From assembly GCA_017458005.1 (NCBI GenBank), contig JAFTGH010000017.1:124001-188000 (forward strand): a stretch of 64,000 bases of DNA. Direction: 5' to 3'. Shown one piece after another: positions 1 through 11,829 of the stretch; within the stretch, counting starts at the first letter, position 1, and every line of letters begins with the position of its first letter. The translations under genes and the position numbers were made by a program. The notes under the pieces were generated by a model. The model was not told the origin of the DNA. It saw only the letters and a program-made list of their open reading frames with translations, and ran no database searches. This DNA is from Prevotella sp. (GTDB lineage Bacteria > Bacteroidota > Bacteroidia > Bacteroidales > Bacteroidaceae).

Positions 1-3000
1 GCAGGTAACGAATATGCTCTTGCCTTGGCAGACTTGAGCACTATTTCTGGTATTGAGTCGGCTGGTAGTGTCCAGATAGAGTTTGATAGTAATATTCCTT
101 CTGGTAGTCGTTGGCTTATAGGAGTTGGCGACAAAGATGTGAGAGGAACGAATGCAAATGGATCAAATAAGTCTAACTATCAAACAGATGGACTCATCAT
201 GCGTTTTGGTACAAGCGATGGTACTTCCTATAGGGTGAATGGTGGCGCAAGCAATACAGGTGCATTTGGGGTGGTAGTCCATGCAACGATTACGTTTGAC
301 AGGATAGCAGGAACCTATTCTTATACACTTGCAAATGGAGGAACAACGCTTTTCTCTGAAACAGGTGTCGCAACGAGTGTTGCCAACTTAACACTTATAG
401 AGGCGTATACATGGGCAAACAATACTTCTGTCACTCTCAGCAACGTTACTGTACAATATGAGGACTTGTATTTTACGAATGCAGAGGATGTGGTCTATAT
501 AGAGGATCTTGTCTATGAGGGATTGACAAACGGGACAGGCAGCGCAGCCAATGCATCCTATAGTACCACAGGTTATTTCCGCCTTGACAGCAACAAACTT
601 TACCCCATCACAACTACAGGGAGCGATGCCGTTGACGTGGCAGAGGGCGACCCCATTACCGTCACAATTACGGCAGGGACAGCCTCAGCCATTGCTAAGT
701 TACGCATCAAGACACGTGCGGAAATAGAAGTGGACAACTTTAAGGTAGGCGACATCTTTACGGTTGGCAATATGGTGGGTAAGGTGACCAATGGCAATAG
801 TGTCACTGTGAATGGCGTCACCATCACTCTGGGCAACCCCAGCCATACCCCAGTAGTGCGTAGTATAGGCGGTGGCTATGGCATCACAGTCATTGATAAC
901 AATGGATTTACCTTTGGAAACTATGCTGATAGCCAGATTTGGGGAACGGTCTATAAACTGCAGAACACCACCTCTTACAATAAAACCATCTATGTGAGTG
1001 GTTACTTTAATAGTACAACGGCAGCAGCAGCCACACTTTATGATAGTAGTTTCAGTTCGACAGGGCAAACACTTGCTAATCCGGGAAACGGCGCACTGGC
1101 AGAAGGGTCTTTTACATTGGCAGCGAACTCAACCTATTACTTATATTCACAATGGAATGACTTCTGTCTCAGTTTGTTCTCTGGTCCCCGTTTTACGAAT
1201 AGTTATGCTGTCACGTCTATTGGCTCAACCTACACGCAAGCAGTGTCGTATATGACCAGTCCCACGTACAGCATCGTAGATAAGAAAGGCGATATAGCCA
1301 GTTCCAGCGTCACAGTATCCAGCACAGGTGTAGTGAGCGGACTGACAGCAGGTGGCGCAGTGAGGATACAAGCCACTAATGGTGTTGAGACTGTCAGTTA
1401 CGTCCTTACGGTAGCCTATGAGGCGACACCATACCCAGGGCATCTTTGGGATTTCTATACTGATGGGACGACGACAACAGATGGACTGAAGACGGTACCT
1501 GACCCAAAGGCTGTCCCTAACACCACCACAGGTTTGCAGGGAGAGACATGGAGGGCTGAGTACAAGAACTCCAATGAGGGAAAGGAACGTGGTCCTCAGT
1601 GGTATATGCAGACGGTGGTGGCAGGCGACAATGCTTTCTACATTCCAGAGACGGCAGGCTTGGTATTCCACACTGCCAACCGCAACTTCTATCTGCGTAA
1701 TGATGCCTCTGAGTTTAAGCATATCGGCATCCGTGGTGTCTACGACACACCCTCGTTTACCATTCCGAGATTGAAGGCTGGTGACATCGTGGAAATCAAC
1801 TGGAAGCATGATGCCGATGACTCTGGTGCCACTTTCAGCGCCACCAACCTGAAAGACCTAAGAGACAAGGTGATTCCCGATGACGATACGTTTCTGATTA
1901 CCAAGAGCCAAGACAAATCTCATAGAGGATGGTACTCTTTCGTTGTGCGCCAAGACGGGGATGTCACCTTTACTTTACACGACAATGGAAATACGGATAT
2001 TCTGACGATACGTATCTATAACGGAGGTTACCGTCCTACCATGCGAGCCATGCGTGAATATGTCTCAAACAACGTGGCTCGCTCGACCCTTTTGCTGGAC
2101 AATGTAGAAGAGGATATACAGTATCACTATTGCAACCAGATGTACTCTACAGGAACGGGACCTGCCTTCTGCGTACTCAAAGGTTATGTGCCTGGCACAG
2201 ACGATATCAGTTGTGTGACGGGCTCCAATGCTGCCACGATGGGAAAGAATGAGTTTTTCAGCGATGAGAATGCCTATCCTGTTAGTCAGGAGGAGTCTGA
2301 CCGTCTGTATGACCTTCGGAAGAATCTGGTAGACTTTAAGATGTATAACTCACAGTGGTATCGCGCCAACCAGCCAACCTATAACTATGGGCATATAGCA
2401 GCCACCAGTGGCTATGGCAAGGTGACCATGCGCATGAACAATTACACCAACGACATGAAGTACCTGATAGGCTATACCCCTGACTATACGCTGACCATCG
2501 GCTCAGCACCCCATCAGGAGTATCCCTATACGTGGGACTTCACCCATGTGTCAGCACAGCAGGCAACGGATAAGGCCGACAATGTGGTTAGTACGATAGA
2601 GGCAGAGGGTAGCAAAACACTGTTTAATGGAATGACTCCTACCAACTGGGATAAGAAGGCGGATGCCACCTACCTGCTGAATACAGATAACAGCGGGGAA
2701 TACGGATCGCAGTATGTGCCAGGTGCCGTACTCGTCAGCCAAGACCGTGCTTTGAGTGCCTATCAGCAAGGGACACCATCAACGACATACGCCCTCGACG
2801 AACTGGACGGCTTAGGCTTCAACGGTGAACTGGCTCTTTACACACAAGGTACGGCAACGAGCGGTTGGAACAGGACTGCTGTTGAAAAGACCGTCTCACT
2901 GCTGTCGTTTGCTATAAGCAACTATGTTACCGTCACCATGACCACTATTCCGGGGACTGAGGAAGTTGAGGTTTCATGGGTAGTGTCAGATGGCGTGGCA

Positions 3001-4533
3001 AATAATACCGATCTGGAGGCGGGTAATGGTAAAATACAGTTTGGAAACATAGAAAAAATAGTGGAAACAGTCCAGTCGAGCAGTGGCTATGCCTATCAGT
3101 GTGATGGCGGTGGGAGTAAATATCTCAAACTGATACTGCCACGGGCTTTGGAAAGTGGGGATGTCATTAAGGTGAGAGCACTTAATTTGTATGATAGAAC
3201 AGCGGGTGTGGGCATACATATAGATAGCGAGGAGTCATCAGCGACTATCATGAGTCAATTCCTGACAGCCAGAAATGTTGAGGAGACACTGACATATACC
3301 GTCAGTGGTGCGCTGGTGGGTCAAAGCGTCATCTATTTACGCAAGGAGACCAACACAGTTCATATTACTGCTATAGAGGTGACAAGCGGTGTTTCCGTTC
3401 CTACCGACTACAGAAAACTGTATGCTGTATCAGAGACCACCATCACTGTCCCAGACTTGAACAAAGACGGTAAGCAGGACTGGATCTATGTCTCTGCCTC
3501 GGCAGCACCGACAAGTGTCGATAACGCTACTATCGTGGAGAGCGGTGATGATGGTCCTGACGGAAACACTTCACCAGAATTGGAGGATGAGTATGCGCAG
3601 GTATATAAATATAAGGTGACGAATGAGGGCAATGCCTATTTGACTTTCGCACCCGCAACGAAAATCTATAAGATTGGTGTGACAGATATCCTGAAGGAGA
3701 TACATCCTGTAGGTGGCGTGGGTTGGGCTACGGAGAGCCGTGGCCATAGTATCGACCATGCGCTGACAGGCTATTTTACGATGAACGATGTCAATGCCTA
3801 TACCGTCGGTTTCGACAGTTACGACCTGAGTACGGCAACTGTTGCCCTGACACCCATCAATGAGGACGGCTATGTGCCTGCATTGACAGGTATGGTGCTG
3901 AAACTTGCCCAGACCACCAACCTGAATAAGGCAAACAAGCAGGAGACGCTATATAGAGTGCCCCTGTTCTATCCCTCGTACACCTTAGGAGCCTCCTCGA
4001 CACCTGTTGACTTCCCCGCCAACAATCTGATGTATCCTAATTTGGAGGAAACGGAGCATACCAGTGAGACGGTGACAATCAGTGGTACGGAATATACGAA
4101 GTTCTTGCTGACGAATGTGCACTGGACATACCATAGTGATCATTCGTTGAATACGGATGAGACGGGTGTGGCTTCTGAGGAGGATGCCGCAGGCTTCTAT
4201 CGCATGCATATCTGGAAAACATTGAGTGCCAGCGAGAATGTGGCAAAGAACACCGTGGCTGCGAATCTCGCCTACCTCTGTGTGCCGACAGATCAGTTGC
4301 CCCTTGCAGTCTGGAGTCAGCAGGGTGGGGCAGGTTCCCGACCTTATTCTCTTGCTATTCTCAATGCGACGGATGGCAGCACGACGGGTATTCGGGTTCC
4401 CCTCACCTCCTCTCCTCTGATGGAGGAGAATGGCGATGCGTTCTGGTATACGCTGGGTGGCATCCGCCTACCTAGTCGTCCCACGAAGCCAGGGTTGTAT
4501 ATCTACCGTGGTAGGAAGGTCGTTATCAAGTAG
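1..4533 (+). CDS. Large secreted protein, 5' end outside window, type IX-like C-terminal tail
   Basis: The frame is open from base 1, so the start codon lies upstream; the first in-frame start-like codon (TTG at 25) is not a real start. The visible part is over 1,500 residues, rich in Ser, Thr, Gly and Asn, with beta-sandwich-like stretches and a bacterial Ig-like (BIG2-type) segment around residues 430-470. The last 30 residues include YTLGGIR and end [12 protein letters not shown]. This is the short Prevotella C-terminal sorting-type tail that is also seen on the protein at 10375-11751. I infer export across the outer membrane and surface anchoring or release by a type IX-like route. No catalytic domain was recognised, so the role (adhesin, glycan binding or carbohydrate-active enzyme) is open. 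It stops 79 bases before mutS. Confidence 0.75.
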   Translation, partial: AGNEYALALADLSTISGIESAGSVQIEFDSNIPSGSRWLIGVGDKDVRGTNANGSNKSNYQTDGLIMRFGTSDGTSYRVNGGASNTGAFGVVVHATITFDRIAGTYSYTLANGGTTLFSETGVATSVANLTLIEAYTWANNTSVTLSNVTVQYEDLYFTNAEDVVYIEDLVYEGLTNGTGSAANASYSTTGYFRLDSNKLYPITTTGSDAVDVAEGDPITVTITAGTASAIAKLRIKTRAEIEVDNFKVGDIFTVGNMVGKVTNGNSVTVNGVTITLGNPSHTPVVRSIGGGYGITVIDNNGFTFGNYADSQIWGTVYKLQNTTSYNKTIYVSGYFNSTTAAAATLYDSSFSSTGQTLANPGNGALAEGSFTLAANSTYYLYSQWNDFCLSLFSGPRFTNSYAVTSIGSTYTQAVSYMTSPTYSIVDKKGDIASSSVTVSSTGVVSGLTAGGAVRIQATNGVETVSYVLTVAYEATPYPGHLWDFYTDGTTTTDGLKTVPDPKAVPNTTTGLQGETWRAEYKNSNEGKERGPQWYMQTVVAGDNAFYIPETAGLVFHTANRNFYLRNDASEFKHIGIRGVYDTPSFTIPRLKAGDIVEINWKHDADDSGATFSATNLKDLRDKVIPDDDTFLITKSQDKSHRGWYSFVVRQDGDVTFTLHDNGNTDILTIRIYNGGYRPTMRAMREYVSNNVARSTLLLDNVEEDIQYHYCNQMYSTGTGPAFCVLKGYVPGTDDISCVTGSNAATMGKNEFFSDENAYPVSQEESDRLYDLRKNLVDFKMYNSQWYRANQPTYNYGHIAATSGYGKVTMRMNNYTNDMKYLIGYTPDYTLTIGSAPHQEYPYTWDFTHVSAQQATDKADNVVSTIEAEGSKTLFNGMTPTNWDKKADATYLLNTDNSGEYGSQYVPGAVLVSQDRALSAYQQGTPSTTYALDELDGLGFNGELALYTQGTATSGWNRTAVEKTVSLLSFAISNYVTVTMTTIPGTEEVEVSWVVSDGVANNTDLEAGNGKIQFGNIEKIVETVQSSSGYAYQCDGGGSKYLKLILPRALESGDVIKVRALNLYDRTAGVGIHIDSEESSATIMSQFLTARNVEETLTYTVSGALVGQSVIYLRKETNTVHITAIEVTSGVSVPTDYRKLYAVSETTITVPDLNKDGKQDWIYVSASAAPTSVDNATIVESGDDGPDGNTSPELEDEYAQVYKYKVTNEGNAYLTFAPATKIYKIGVTDILKEIHPVGGVGWATESRGHSIDHALTGYFTMNDVNAYTVGFDSYDLSTATVALTPINEDGYVPALTGMVLKLAQTTNLNKANKQETLYRVPLFYPSYTLGASSTPVDFPANNLMYPNLEETEHTSETVTISGTEYTKFLLTNVHWTYHSDHSLNTDETGVASEEDAAGFYRMHIWKTLSASENVAKNTVAANLAYLCVPTDQLPLAVWSQQGGAGSRPYSLAILNATDGSTTGIRVPLTSSPLMEENGDAFWYTLGGIRLPSRPTKPGLYIYRGRKVVIK

Positions 4534-4558
4534 CAGAATATCTTTTTCGCTCAGATTT

Positions 4559-4589
4559 TTTGTCAGTCAAAAGAAAAACGCTAACTTTG
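4559..4589 (+). promoter_or_regulatory. Promoter of mutS
   Basis: TTTG at 4559-4562 and TAACTTTG at 4582-4589 are separated by exactly 19 bases. This matches the Bacteroidota sigma-ABfr consensus (TTTG-N19-TAnnTTTG). The -7 box ends 23 bases before the mutS ATG. It also shows that mutS is not simply transcribed from the gene in front. Confidence 0.75.
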
Positions 4590-4612
4590 CATACTCACTC
4601 AAGAGAAGACAG

Positions 4613-7228
4613 ATGGCAAAGAAAGAACTGACCCCGATGATGAAGCAATTCTTCGACCTCAAGGCAAAGCACCCTGAGGCGTTGCTATTGTTTCGCTGTG
4701 GTGACTTCTATGAGACCTATTGTGAGGATGCCATTACAGCCTCACAGATACTGGGCATCACCCTGACCCGACGGAATAACGGGGCTGGGGTGAGAGGCGA
4801 TGAGATGGCTGGTTTCCCCCATCATGCCCTTGATACCTATCTGCCCAAACTGATCCGTGCTGGCAAGCGTGTCGCCATCTGCGACCAGTTGGAGGATCCG
4901 AAACTCACCAAGAAACTCGTCAAGCGTGGCATCACGGAACTGGTGACCCCAGGTGTCGCCATGCAGGATAATGTCCTCAATTACAAGGAGAACAACTTCC
5001 TTGCCGCCGTCCATTTCGGGAAAGGCGCCTGTGGCGTGGCTTTCCTGGATATCTCGACGGGTGAGTTCCTGACGGGTGAGGGTACTTACGATTATGTGGA
5101 GAAACTGATAGGCAGTTTCCAACCCAAGGAGGTGCTTTATGACCGTGCTCGTAAGAACGATTTCATCCGCTATTTTGGTACTCGCTATTGCACTTTCGAA
5201 CTCGACGACTGGGTGTTTACGGAGCAGACGGCAAACCAGAAACTGCTCAAGCACTTTCAGGTGAAGTCCCTGAAAGGATTCGGTGTCGAGCATCTAAAGA
5301 GTGGTGTCATCGCTGCGGGCGCCATTTTACAATATCTTGACCAGACCCTGCATACGCAGATAGCCCATATCACGACCTTGTCTCGTATTGAGGAGGAGCG
5401 TTATGTCCGCCTCGACAAGTTTACTGTCCGCTCTCTGGAGTTGGTCAGCACGATGCAAGAGGGTGGTAAGTCGTTATTGGATGTCATCGACCATACGGTA
5501 TCTCCCATGGGTGGTAGGCTGTTGCGCCGTTGGCTCGTCTTCCCCTTAAAAGACGTGAAGCCCATCAACGACCGTCTGGATATCGTCGACTATTTCTTCC
5601 GCGAGCCAGCGTTCCGTGAGTGCATTGACGACCAGTTGCAGCGCATTGGCGACTTGGAGCGTATCATCTCCAAGGTTGCCGTGGGGCGTGTGACCCCTCG
5701 TGAGGTGGTACAACTCAAGACGGCACTGCAGGCGATAGAGCCTATCAAGGCGGCTTGTCTTCAGGCAAAGAACGAGTCGTTGCAGCGGGTAGGGGAGCGG
5801 CTAAGTCTCTGTGAGACCATTCGTGACCGTATCGAGCGTGAGATCACCAACGACCCTCCCCAGTTGGTGGCGAAGGGTGGTGTCATCCGTGATGGGGTGA
5901 ACAGCGAACTCGATGAGTTGCGCCATATCGCCTATAGTGGTAAGGACTACCTGATGCAGATTCAGGAGCGTGAGACTGCCGCGACAGGTATTGCCTCGCT
6001 GAAGATAGGATATAATAATGTGTTCGGCTATTATCTGGAGGTACGTAACACCTATAAGGACAAAGTTCCTGCCGAGTGGGTGCGTAAGCAGACGCTTGCA
6101 CAGGCGGAGCGTTACATCACGCAGGAGTTAAAGGAGTATGAGGAGAAGATCCTTGGGGCAGAGGATAAGATCCTCTCTTTGGAGCAACGCCTCTTCACCG
6201 AACTGGTCGTTGCCATGCAGGAGTTTATTCCTCAGGTACAGACGAATGCCAATGTCATCGCCCATCTCGACTGCTTGCTCAGTGCCGCCAAGACAGCGGA
6301 GGAGCATCATTATATCCGTCCGCAGATTGACGAGAGTAATATCATCGATATCCATCAGGGTCGTCACCCCGTCATCGAGACCCAGTTGCCCATTGATGAG
6401 CGTTATGTGCCCAATGATGTGCTATTGGACAATGAGCGTCAGCAGATCATTATCATCACGGGTCCTAACATGGCTGGTAAGTCGGCACTGTTGCGCCAGA
6501 CGGCACTCATCGTACTGCTTGCCCAGATTGGTAGTTTCGTGCCAGCAGAGCGTGCGAGAATCGGTCTGGTGGATAAGATCTTCACTCGTGTGGGAGCCTC
6601 TGATAATATCTCGTTGGGCGAGTCGACCTTCATGGTGGAGATGACGGAGGCGGCTAATATCCTGAATAATGTGACCCCTCGCTCCTTGGTGCTCTTCGAC
6701 GAGTTAGGGCGAGGCACCAGCACCTACGATGGCATCTCTATCGCTTGGGCTATCGTGGAATACCTGCATGAGCATCCGAAGGCACAGGCACGTACCCTCT
6801 TCGCCACCCACTATCATGAGTTGAACGAGATGGAGAAGAATTTCAATCGCATCCGCAACTATAATGTCAGTGTGAAGGAGGTCGATGGTAAGGTGATCTT
6901 CCTGCGCAAACTGGAACGTGGAGGCTCAGAGCACTCCTTTGGTATCCATGTCGCTGAGATTGCCGGCATGCCGAAGTCTATCGTCAAGCGTGCTAATGTC
7001 ATCCTACAACAGTTGGAGGCGGATAATGCCCAAGTGGGTAAGGCTGGCAAGCCGACAGCGGAGATAGCGCAGAGCCGTGAGGGCATGCAACTCTCTTTCT
7101 TCCAGTTGGAAGATCCAGTGCTCTGTCAGGTCCGTGACGAGATCCTGGGCTTGGATGTCAACAACCTGACCCCCTTGGAGGCACTCAACAAACTCAACGA
7201 CATCAAGAAGATAGTCAGCGGCAAGTAG
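4613..7228 (+). CDS. mutS: DNA mismatch repair protein MutS
   Basis: A full-length MutS1 of 871 residues. It recognises base mismatches and small loops in DNA and starts methyl-independent mismatch repair with MutL. The mismatch-reading motif GDFYE is near residue 30. The ATPase has the Walker A loop GPNMAGKS near residue 617 and Walker B with [11 protein letters not shown] near residue 693, followed by the ATHYHEL histidine motif. I chose ATG 4613 ([12 protein letters not shown]) because it follows a consensus promoter and begins the family's conserved N-terminus; the frame is open further upstream over the promoter, but that part is not conserved. The C-terminal residues overlap the 3' end of the convergent GH3 gene by 14 bases. 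Confidence 0.97.
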   Translation: MAKKELTPMMKQFFDLKAKHPEALLLFRCGDFYETYCEDAITASQILGITLTRRNNGAGVRGDEMAGFPHHALDTYLPKLIRAGKRVAICDQLEDPKLTKKLVKRGITELVTPGVAMQDNVLNYKENNFLAAVHFGKGACGVAFLDISTGEFLTGEGTYDYVEKLIGSFQPKEVLYDRARKNDFIRYFGTRYCTFELDDWVFTEQTANQKLLKHFQVKSLKGFGVEHLKSGVIAAGAILQYLDQTLHTQIAHITTLSRIEEERYVRLDKFTVRSLELVSTMQEGGKSLLDVIDHTVSPMGGRLLRRWLVFPLKDVKPINDRLDIVDYFFREPAFRECIDDQLQRIGDLERIISKVAVGRVTPREVVQLKTALQAIEPIKAACLQAKNESLQRVGERLSLCETIRDRIEREITNDPPQLVAKGGVIRDGVNSELDELRHIAYSGKDYLMQIQERETAATGIASLKIGYNNVFGYYLEVRNTYKDKVPAEWVRKQTLAQAERYITQELKEYEEKILGAEDKILSLEQRLFTELVVAMQEFIPQVQTNANVIAHLDCLLSAAKTAEEHHYIRPQIDESNIIDIHQGRHPVIETQLPIDERYVPNDVLLDNERQQIIIITGPNMAGKSALLRQTALIVLLAQIGSFVPAERARIGLVDKIFTRVGASDNISLGESTFMVEMTEAANILNNVTPRSLVLFDELGRGTSTYDGISIAWAIVEYLHEHPKAQARTLFATHYHELNEMEKNFNRIRNYNVSVKEVDGKVIFLRKLERGGSEHSFGIHVAEIAGMPKSIVKRANVILQQLEADNAQVGKAGKPTAEIAQSREGMQLSFFQLEDPVLCQVRDEILGLDVNNLTPLEALNKLNDIKKIVSGK

Positions 7229-9581
7229 CCGTGCTGAGATAATGTTCCCTTAACGGCTTTCTCACGGGCTCTCCTGTAAGGGTCACCGTCTCCTGCAGTT
7301 TGATGTCTGTTGACGAACTGCCTACTTTTACCACATACTTTCCCGGCTCGACATTCCACAGCCGTTGTCCCTTGTTGCTATAGTAGCCAAACTGCTCGGT
7401 AAAGAGTTTGACGGTGACGGTCTTGCTCTCGCCAGGTTGTAGGGATATGCGGGCAAATCCTTGCAGTTGGATGGGACGTATTTGTTGGTCGGGTGTAGTG
7501 GGGGAGAGGTAGACCTGTGCTATTTCGTCAGCAGCCACCTTGCCTGTGTTCTTCACTACAAACGAGAGGTTGACAGTCTCACTATTTGTTGCCGCCTCCT
7601 TGTCTATTTGCAGGTTGCTATAGTCAAAGGTGGTATAACTCAGTCCATAGCCGAAAGCCCACTGTACACGAGGATCTTTCTCTGCGGAGTAGTTATAGCA
7701 GATAGGTTCGTTGATCTCCGTATTCGGATAACTGACGGACAGTTTGGCGGAAGGAGATACCTTACCATATAAGATATCAGCGACAGCGTTGCCGCCCTCC
7801 TCACCAGGATACCATGCCTGGATGACTGCCGCACAACGCTCGGCGAGACCTGCCACCACCTGTGCCCTGCCTCCGAACATCACCAGTACCACGGGCTTAC
7901 CCGTCTTGATGAGTTCCTCGACATACTGCTCCTGTTTACCAGGCAGGCGCAGGCCCATGCGGTCACGGTTCTCACCGCACAGCATCACATTCTCACCCAT
8001 AGCGGCGATAATCACGTCGGCTTGCTGTGCCATCTGCAGTGCCTCCGCCTTGTCGGCTTTCTCACCAGCATCCACCTTACGGTGTAACAGTTCGTACTCC
8101 CAAGCACGCTCGTCACCACCCTCACCGTATTTCGTCTCTATCTCCTCAGTCCAGTCGCAACCACGGGAATACAGGATATTCACGTTGTCTGGCTTGTGGG
8201 CAGTCATACCCTCCAGGAGTTTCACGATATGGGGTTGGTCGTGGCTGGCGACATCCTCCATCTTCTTCCAGAAATACGACATGGCAGGATAGGTATAGTC
8301 GCCACACATCGCCCAGATGCTGTTGGCGTTAGGACCTGTGAGCAAGATGTTCTTGGCATCCTTCAGAGGCAGGATGCCGTTGTTCTCCAACAGCACCACC
8401 GATTGTGTGGCGATGTCGTAGGCGGTCTGTCGCTCCTCTGGGGTGTCGAGGACAATCTTCTCAGTAGTATATAGGTAAGCGTCCTTATCGAAGAGACCAG
8501 CGCGGAACTTATGGCGTAGCACGTTCTTCACAGCACGCTCCAGCACCTCTGGTTTCACCAGTCCCTTGTCGATAGCCTCTTGCAGATACTGGTAGTTGGC
8601 ACCAAAGGGGAAGTCGACATCATTGCCGTTGTTGATGGCGGCGGCAGCCTTCTCCACGGTAGTCTCCAGACCAGGCAACTGGTCGATAGCCGTATAGTCG
8701 CTCACCACCATTCCGTCGAAGCCTACATAGCCGCGCAGGATGTCCTGCAGGATCTCACTATTGGCGACGCAGTTCGTGCCATGCACGGCATGATAGCCAG
8801 GCATCACCGCCTTACTGCCCGCCAAGCGGATCATCGCCTCGTGGGGAAGCAGTATCTCCTCCATCATCTCTTTCTCGTCGGCATCACCACCACCGCCGTA
8901 GCCGAGGTAGTGTTTCGAGCAGGCTCCCACGCCCTTCTTCAGATCGCCCTGCTGTAGTCCGTTGACGAAGGCGACACCCATGGCGGCTGAGAGATAGCCG
9001 TCCTCACCGTACGACTCCTCCAAGCGGTTGAAAGAGGGTGTACGGCATACGTCGACCATCGGCGAGAGGGCAAGCACACCACCCATCTTACGCATCAGCG
9101 TACTCGTCTGGCGGGTCTTCAGTTCTGCCAGTTCCGGATTGAACGAGCCAGCCTGTCCTATCTGTTGCGGATAGATGGTGGCACCCAGTGTGTTGACACC
9201 CGAGAGCACCTCCTCATGGAGGAGTGCGGGAATGCCGTTGGGCGTGTTGTGGATCAACCAGTCTTGTACTGCTGCCGCACGGTCGCGCAGTTCGTTAGGG
9301 TCTCGTGGCTGTTGCATGGCAAACTGTGAGAAATGACCGATGCCGTATGGAATCAGTTCCTTGCACTTTGCCGTGTCCAACTTGCCCTGTTCGTCGAAGA
9401 GTTCATCCATGTACATGCTCCTCAACTGGGCGATGCGCTCTTCTTGCGACATCTTGCCATAGAGTTCGTCTACTTGCTGTTCGATATCACTCATATTATT
9501 GCAACTTATTAGTAATACACCAAGGCTTATCAAAGCCACTCTGCTGAGTCTACTCAGTCTTTTAGTGAAGTAATGAATCAT
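7215..9581 (-). CDS. Glycoside hydrolase family 3 beta-glucosidase/xylosidase-type lipoprotein
   Basis: A 788-residue GH3 enzyme that should hydrolyse beta-linked glucosides or xylosides with retention. The N-terminus is a lipoprotein signal: basic residues, a hydrophobic stretch and LLISC, so it is probably anchored in the periplasm or outer membrane. The GH3 N-domain holds KHYLGYGG and the nucleophile region VVSDYTAID near residues 290-300. The C-domain has [10 protein letters not shown] and [16 protein letters not shown] fibronectin type III-like domain closes the protein (residues about 670-780). Family length is normal. Its exact sugar cannot be read from sequence alone. No neighbouring polysaccharide utilisation genes (SusC/D) are seen. 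Confidence 0.93.
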   Translation of the reverse strand: MIHYFTKRLSRLSRVALISLGVLLISCNNMSDIEQQVDELYGKMSQEERIAQLRSMYMDELFDEQGKLDTAKCKELIPYGIGHFSQFAMQQPRDPNELRDRAAAVQDWLIHNTPNGIPALLHEEVLSGVNTLGATIYPQQIGQAGSFNPELAELKTRQTSTLMRKMGGVLALSPMVDVCRTPSFNRLEESYGEDGYLSAAMGVAFVNGLQQGDLKKGVGACSKHYLGYGGGGDADEKEMMEEILLPHEAMIRLAGSKAVMPGYHAVHGTNCVANSEILQDILRGYVGFDGMVVSDYTAIDQLPGLETTVEKAAAAINNGNDVDFPFGANYQYLQEAIDKGLVKPEVLERAVKNVLRHKFRAGLFDKDAYLYTTEKIVLDTPEERQTAYDIATQSVVLLENNGILPLKDAKNILLTGPNANSIWAMCGDYTYPAMSYFWKKMEDVASHDQPHIVKLLEGMTAHKPDNVNILYSRGCDWTEEIETKYGEGGDERAWEYELLHRKVDAGEKADKAEALQMAQQADVIIAAMGENVMLCGENRDRMGLRLPGKQEQYVEELIKTGKPVVLVMFGGRAQVVAGLAERCAAVIQAWYPGEEGGNAVADILYGKVSPSAKLSVSYPNTEINEPICYNYSAEKDPRVQWAFGYGLSYTTFDYSNLQIDKEAATNSETVNLSFVVKNTGKVAADEIAQVYLSPTTPDQQIRPIQLQGFARISLQPGESKTVTVKLFTEQFGYYSNKGQRLWNVEPGKYVVKVGSSSTDIKLQETVTLTGEPVRKPLREHYLSTATCR

Positions 9582-9623
9582 ATTTTTTCTGTAAGTTGTT
9601 GATTTTGAGACAAAGATTTGTCA

Positions 9624-9863
9624 CTATTTGATGCTTCCTGTCGTCAGTTCGCTATGGAGAAAACTATAGACGTAACGAGGGCTTTGATAATAAAGATGTG
9701 TAGCGTCACGCATCAATCGCTGATAGGTTTCAGAGTTGATGACAGTCGCAAGTGCATGCTCTAATGAAAGTTGCGGTTCCTCTTCAAGAAGCAATAGCGC
9801 AAGGTTTTTCACCATGTCGAGTTTCATCTGTTCTTGATAATTCATAGTCTTTTCAGGAATCAT
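9624..9863 (-). CDS. Small hypothetical protein, partner of the DUF3791-like protein
   Basis: 79 residues from ATG 9863, or 73 from the internal ATG (MNYQEQMK). The sequence contains VKNLALLLLEEEPQLSL and ends with YYQSPRYVYSFL. I recall this pattern from small Bacteroidota proteins encoded next to DUF3791 proteins. Its ATG overlaps the stop of the gene before it (ATGA, 9860-9863), so the two are translationally coupled. Such pairs often stand next to a DUF3990 ADP-ribosyltransferase-like protein, but none is present here. A toxin-antitoxin-like or regulatory role is a guess from context. Confidence 0.6.
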   Translation of the reverse strand: MIPEKTMNYQEQMKLDMVKNLALLLLEEEPQLSLEHALATVINSETYQRLMRDATHLYYQSPRYVYSFLHSELTTGSIK

Positions 9864-10087
9864 ACGAGTGCTCCTCCTTTCCTATGACAATAGTCGGTAA
9901 TATCGCTAATCATCGACTGAAACGACTGTGTATGGCAATAGTCGTAATGTCTGTCGATGAAATCAATGCCTTTGTAACGGCTCAGATAGTTAAATGCCTG
10001 CTTGAGTGTCAACCCAAAGTGTTTCCCAAACTCTAAGGCAAATATGAGCGTCCATTCTAGTTTATCGTGATTACTATATCCCATCAC
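9860..10087 (-). CDS. DUF3791-like small protein
   Basis: 75 residues. The pattern LEWTLIFALEFGKHFGLTLKQAFNYLSRYKGIDFI followed by HYDYCHTQS and ISDITDYCHRKGG fits the short DUF3791 fold: an N-terminal helix, a middle helix ending in Y-x-G, and HTQS before a last helix; the match is from memory. Two ATGs stand side by side (10087 and 10084) and either could be used. The gene leads a two-gene operon with the 79-residue protein and has its own promoter with a palindrome just upstream. DUF3791 proteins are often found in toxin-antitoxin-like loci. Confidence 0.65.
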   Translation of the reverse strand: MMGYSNHDKLEWTLIFALEFGKHFGLTLKQAFNYLSRYKGIDFIDRHYDYCHTQSFQSMISDITDYCHRKGGALV

Positions 10088-10114
10088 TATTCTTATTTAA
10101 GATGATTTCGGGGA

Positions 10115-10146
10115 CAAAAATACATAATTCTCATGAGAAAAGCAAG
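10115..10146 (-). promoter_or_regulatory. Promoter and 12-bp palindrome upstream of the DUF3791-like pair
   Basis: On the minus strand the -7 box TATTTTTG is at 10115-10122. A perfect 12-bp palindrome, TTCTCATGAGAA, lies at 10128-10139, between the -7 box and the expected -33 region. This is where an autoregulatory repressor would bind. The next bases contain further TTTCTCA copies. Confidence 0.5.
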
Positions 10147-10256
10147 TTTTTCTCAAAATATCAGTTTCTCAGTATAGCAGTAAACAACTGGGATGACATT
10201 TTATTGACTAATGATGATACTTTTATGCTAAATCGTTTGATTTTTCGCAAAAAATG

Positions 10257-10287
10257 TTGCAAGTTTTAATTCTTTTTTCTATTTTTG
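10257..10287 (+). promoter_or_regulatory. Promoter of the secreted protein gene at 10375
   Basis: TATTTTTG at 10280-10287 matches TAnnTTTG, and TTGC at 10257-10260 is at about the right distance for the -33 element. The leader to the ATG at 10375 is about 80 bases and A/T-rich. Confidence 0.55.
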
Positions 10288-10374
10288 CCCTCGATTCTTA
10301 CGTTGATAAGCGGAGAAGGAAAACCAATAAAACATATTACTAATTACAATATTAACTTAAAATTAAAACCTATT

Positions 10375-11751
10375 ATGAAGAAAACTTTACTATTATTATT
10401 TGCCCTTGTGGGGGGGGTAGTATCGAGTAGTGCAGACGTATTAGTCGAAGACATAACCAGTAGATTTGCTGGAGGTTATGTTTGGGATGGTGATAATGAA
10501 ACAAAAACGGTAAATGGTGATGGTACCATTACTTATAACGCAAAGAAATATGGAGGTTTAGCCACGTGGTATGGTGATAGTGATTTATCTGGTTACAAGG
10601 AATTAGTAATTGAGTATAGTTCTAATGCTCCAGCGTGGACGCAGGTCCTTCTTATGAATACAAGTGATGAAACCATAGCAAAAGCATCGGCAAGTGATGG
10701 TGTCTATCTTTTGGTTTGTAACTTGGAAGGCAAAGATTTGACTCACATTAAACAAATTGCCATTCAGCAAACAAGTTCTGATGATAATTGTGATATTATC
10801 ATTTCAAAAGTATACTTTAGAAGTTTTGATCATTCAACAACAGGAATTGATATTCCTTTTGACGAATGGGGGTGTATTTTGACAAGCGCATTTAGCGGCT
10901 ATACCGATTATGATAAAGTTGTATTTACATATACAGTAACGGGTTATACAAGTGATTATGAGAATTGGGGATCAGGAGCCATAAAAAGCCGTAAAGGTAA
11001 TTACAAAGTGGCAGCACTTCCGCTTATAACAGGTGATGGAACATACTCATATACGTGCACTGTTGGTGACTTAAAGAAAGCCTTGGAAGATGTAGAAGAT
11101 CAATATGGTATTCAAGGAATCTCTTTTGAGACATGGAGTTATGGTGATCCTAAAACATGTATAACAGAACGCCAAAGTGTTAAGTTATATAGAGCAGTTG
11201 TTAATATCACTTTCCCAGCAGGCAAGACTTTGATTTCATATAGTCCAAGCACTGGTGTGGAACTGGATGTGACTGATGTTGACGGATTGACAGCCTATGC
11301 TGTTTCATCTGTAACTAAGACTGCTGTCAACCTTACAGAAACGAAAGGTGTCTACGCAGGAGGTCATGGTTATATCTTAGAAGGAACTGCTGGAGCGACA
11401 TATAATATTCCAGTTGTTGCATCTGCCCCTAGTGCTGGAACAAATTTATTAAACGGAACAGAAGATGGTACTGAGACGGTTTCTGCAAACAGTGTATATG
11501 TACTCTCTAATGGCAAGTTCTGCTTGTTCACTGGGACAGAGATTCCTGCTCATAAGGCTTATCTAAAAGCAACTGAGGTTCCATCTAGTGCTCGTGACCT
11601 CGAAATCGTGATTGATGGACTTTCTACTGGTATTAAGAACATTAAGGTCGGCTCTGAGGATAATATCTATTATGACCTGAGTGGTCGTCGTGTGCTCTAT
11701 CCAACGAAGGGCTTGTATATCGTGAATGGTAAGAAAGTCGTGATTAAGTGA
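10375..11751 (+). CDS. Secreted protein with type IX-like C-terminal tail
   Basis: 458 residues from ATG 10375. That start gives a classic signal peptide (MKKTLLLLFALVGGVVSSSADV); the frame is open 30 codons further upstream, but those codons cover the promoter and leader. The body has beta-rich segments with two similar halves (residues about 25-140 and 155-280) that resemble carbohydrate-binding-like jelly rolls, though I cannot name a family. The end, YDLSGRRV then LYIVNGKKVVIK, is the same sorting-type tail as on the protein at 1-4533. Inside the signal peptide code there is a run of eight G (10410-10417), where a one-base slip would destroy the frame. Confidence 0.8.
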   Translation: MKKTLLLLFALVGGVVSSSADVLVEDITSRFAGGYVWDGDNETKTVNGDGTITYNAKKYGGLATWYGDSDLSGYKELVIEYSSNAPAWTQVLLMNTSDETIAKASASDGVYLLVCNLEGKDLTHIKQIAIQQTSSDDNCDIIISKVYFRSFDHSTTGIDIPFDEWGCILTSAFSGYTDYDKVVFTYTVTGYTSDYENWGSGAIKSRKGNYKVAALPLITGDGTYSYTCTVGDLKKALEDVEDQYGIQGISFETWSYGDPKTCITERQSVKLYRAVVNITFPAGKTLISYSPSTGVELDVTDVDGLTAYAVSSVTKTAVNLTETKGVYAGGHGYILEGTAGATYNIPVVASAPSAGTNLLNGTEDGTETVSANSVYVLSNGKFCLFTGTEIPAHKAYLKATEVPSSARDLEIVIDGLSTGIKNIKVGSEDNIYYDLSGRRVLYPTKGLYIVNGKKVVIK

Positions 11752-11768
11752 AGAGAGACCCCTCCTGA

Positions 11769-11786
11769 CCTCCCCTGAAGGGGAGG
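11769..11786. terminator. Short hairpin between the secreted protein and the peptide gene
   Basis: CCTCCCC (11769-11775), loop TGAA, GGGGAGG (11780-11786) form a perfect 7-bp stem. There is no T run after it, so it may be a weak terminator, an RNA stabiliser or a short intergenic repeat rather than a strong stop. Confidence 0.45.
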
Positions 11787-11829
11787 AATGGAGATTCCTA
11801 TAAACTAATTAAATAAGGAGAAACAAGAT

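Noticed and set aside
1225..1809. 194-residue minus-strand gene
   Set aside because: Antisense shadow in the large secreted protein gene, no recognisable motif.
4430..4612. 61-residue N-terminal extension of MutS
   Set aside because: It would include the end of the gene before and the promoter; MutS starts at MAKKELTP.
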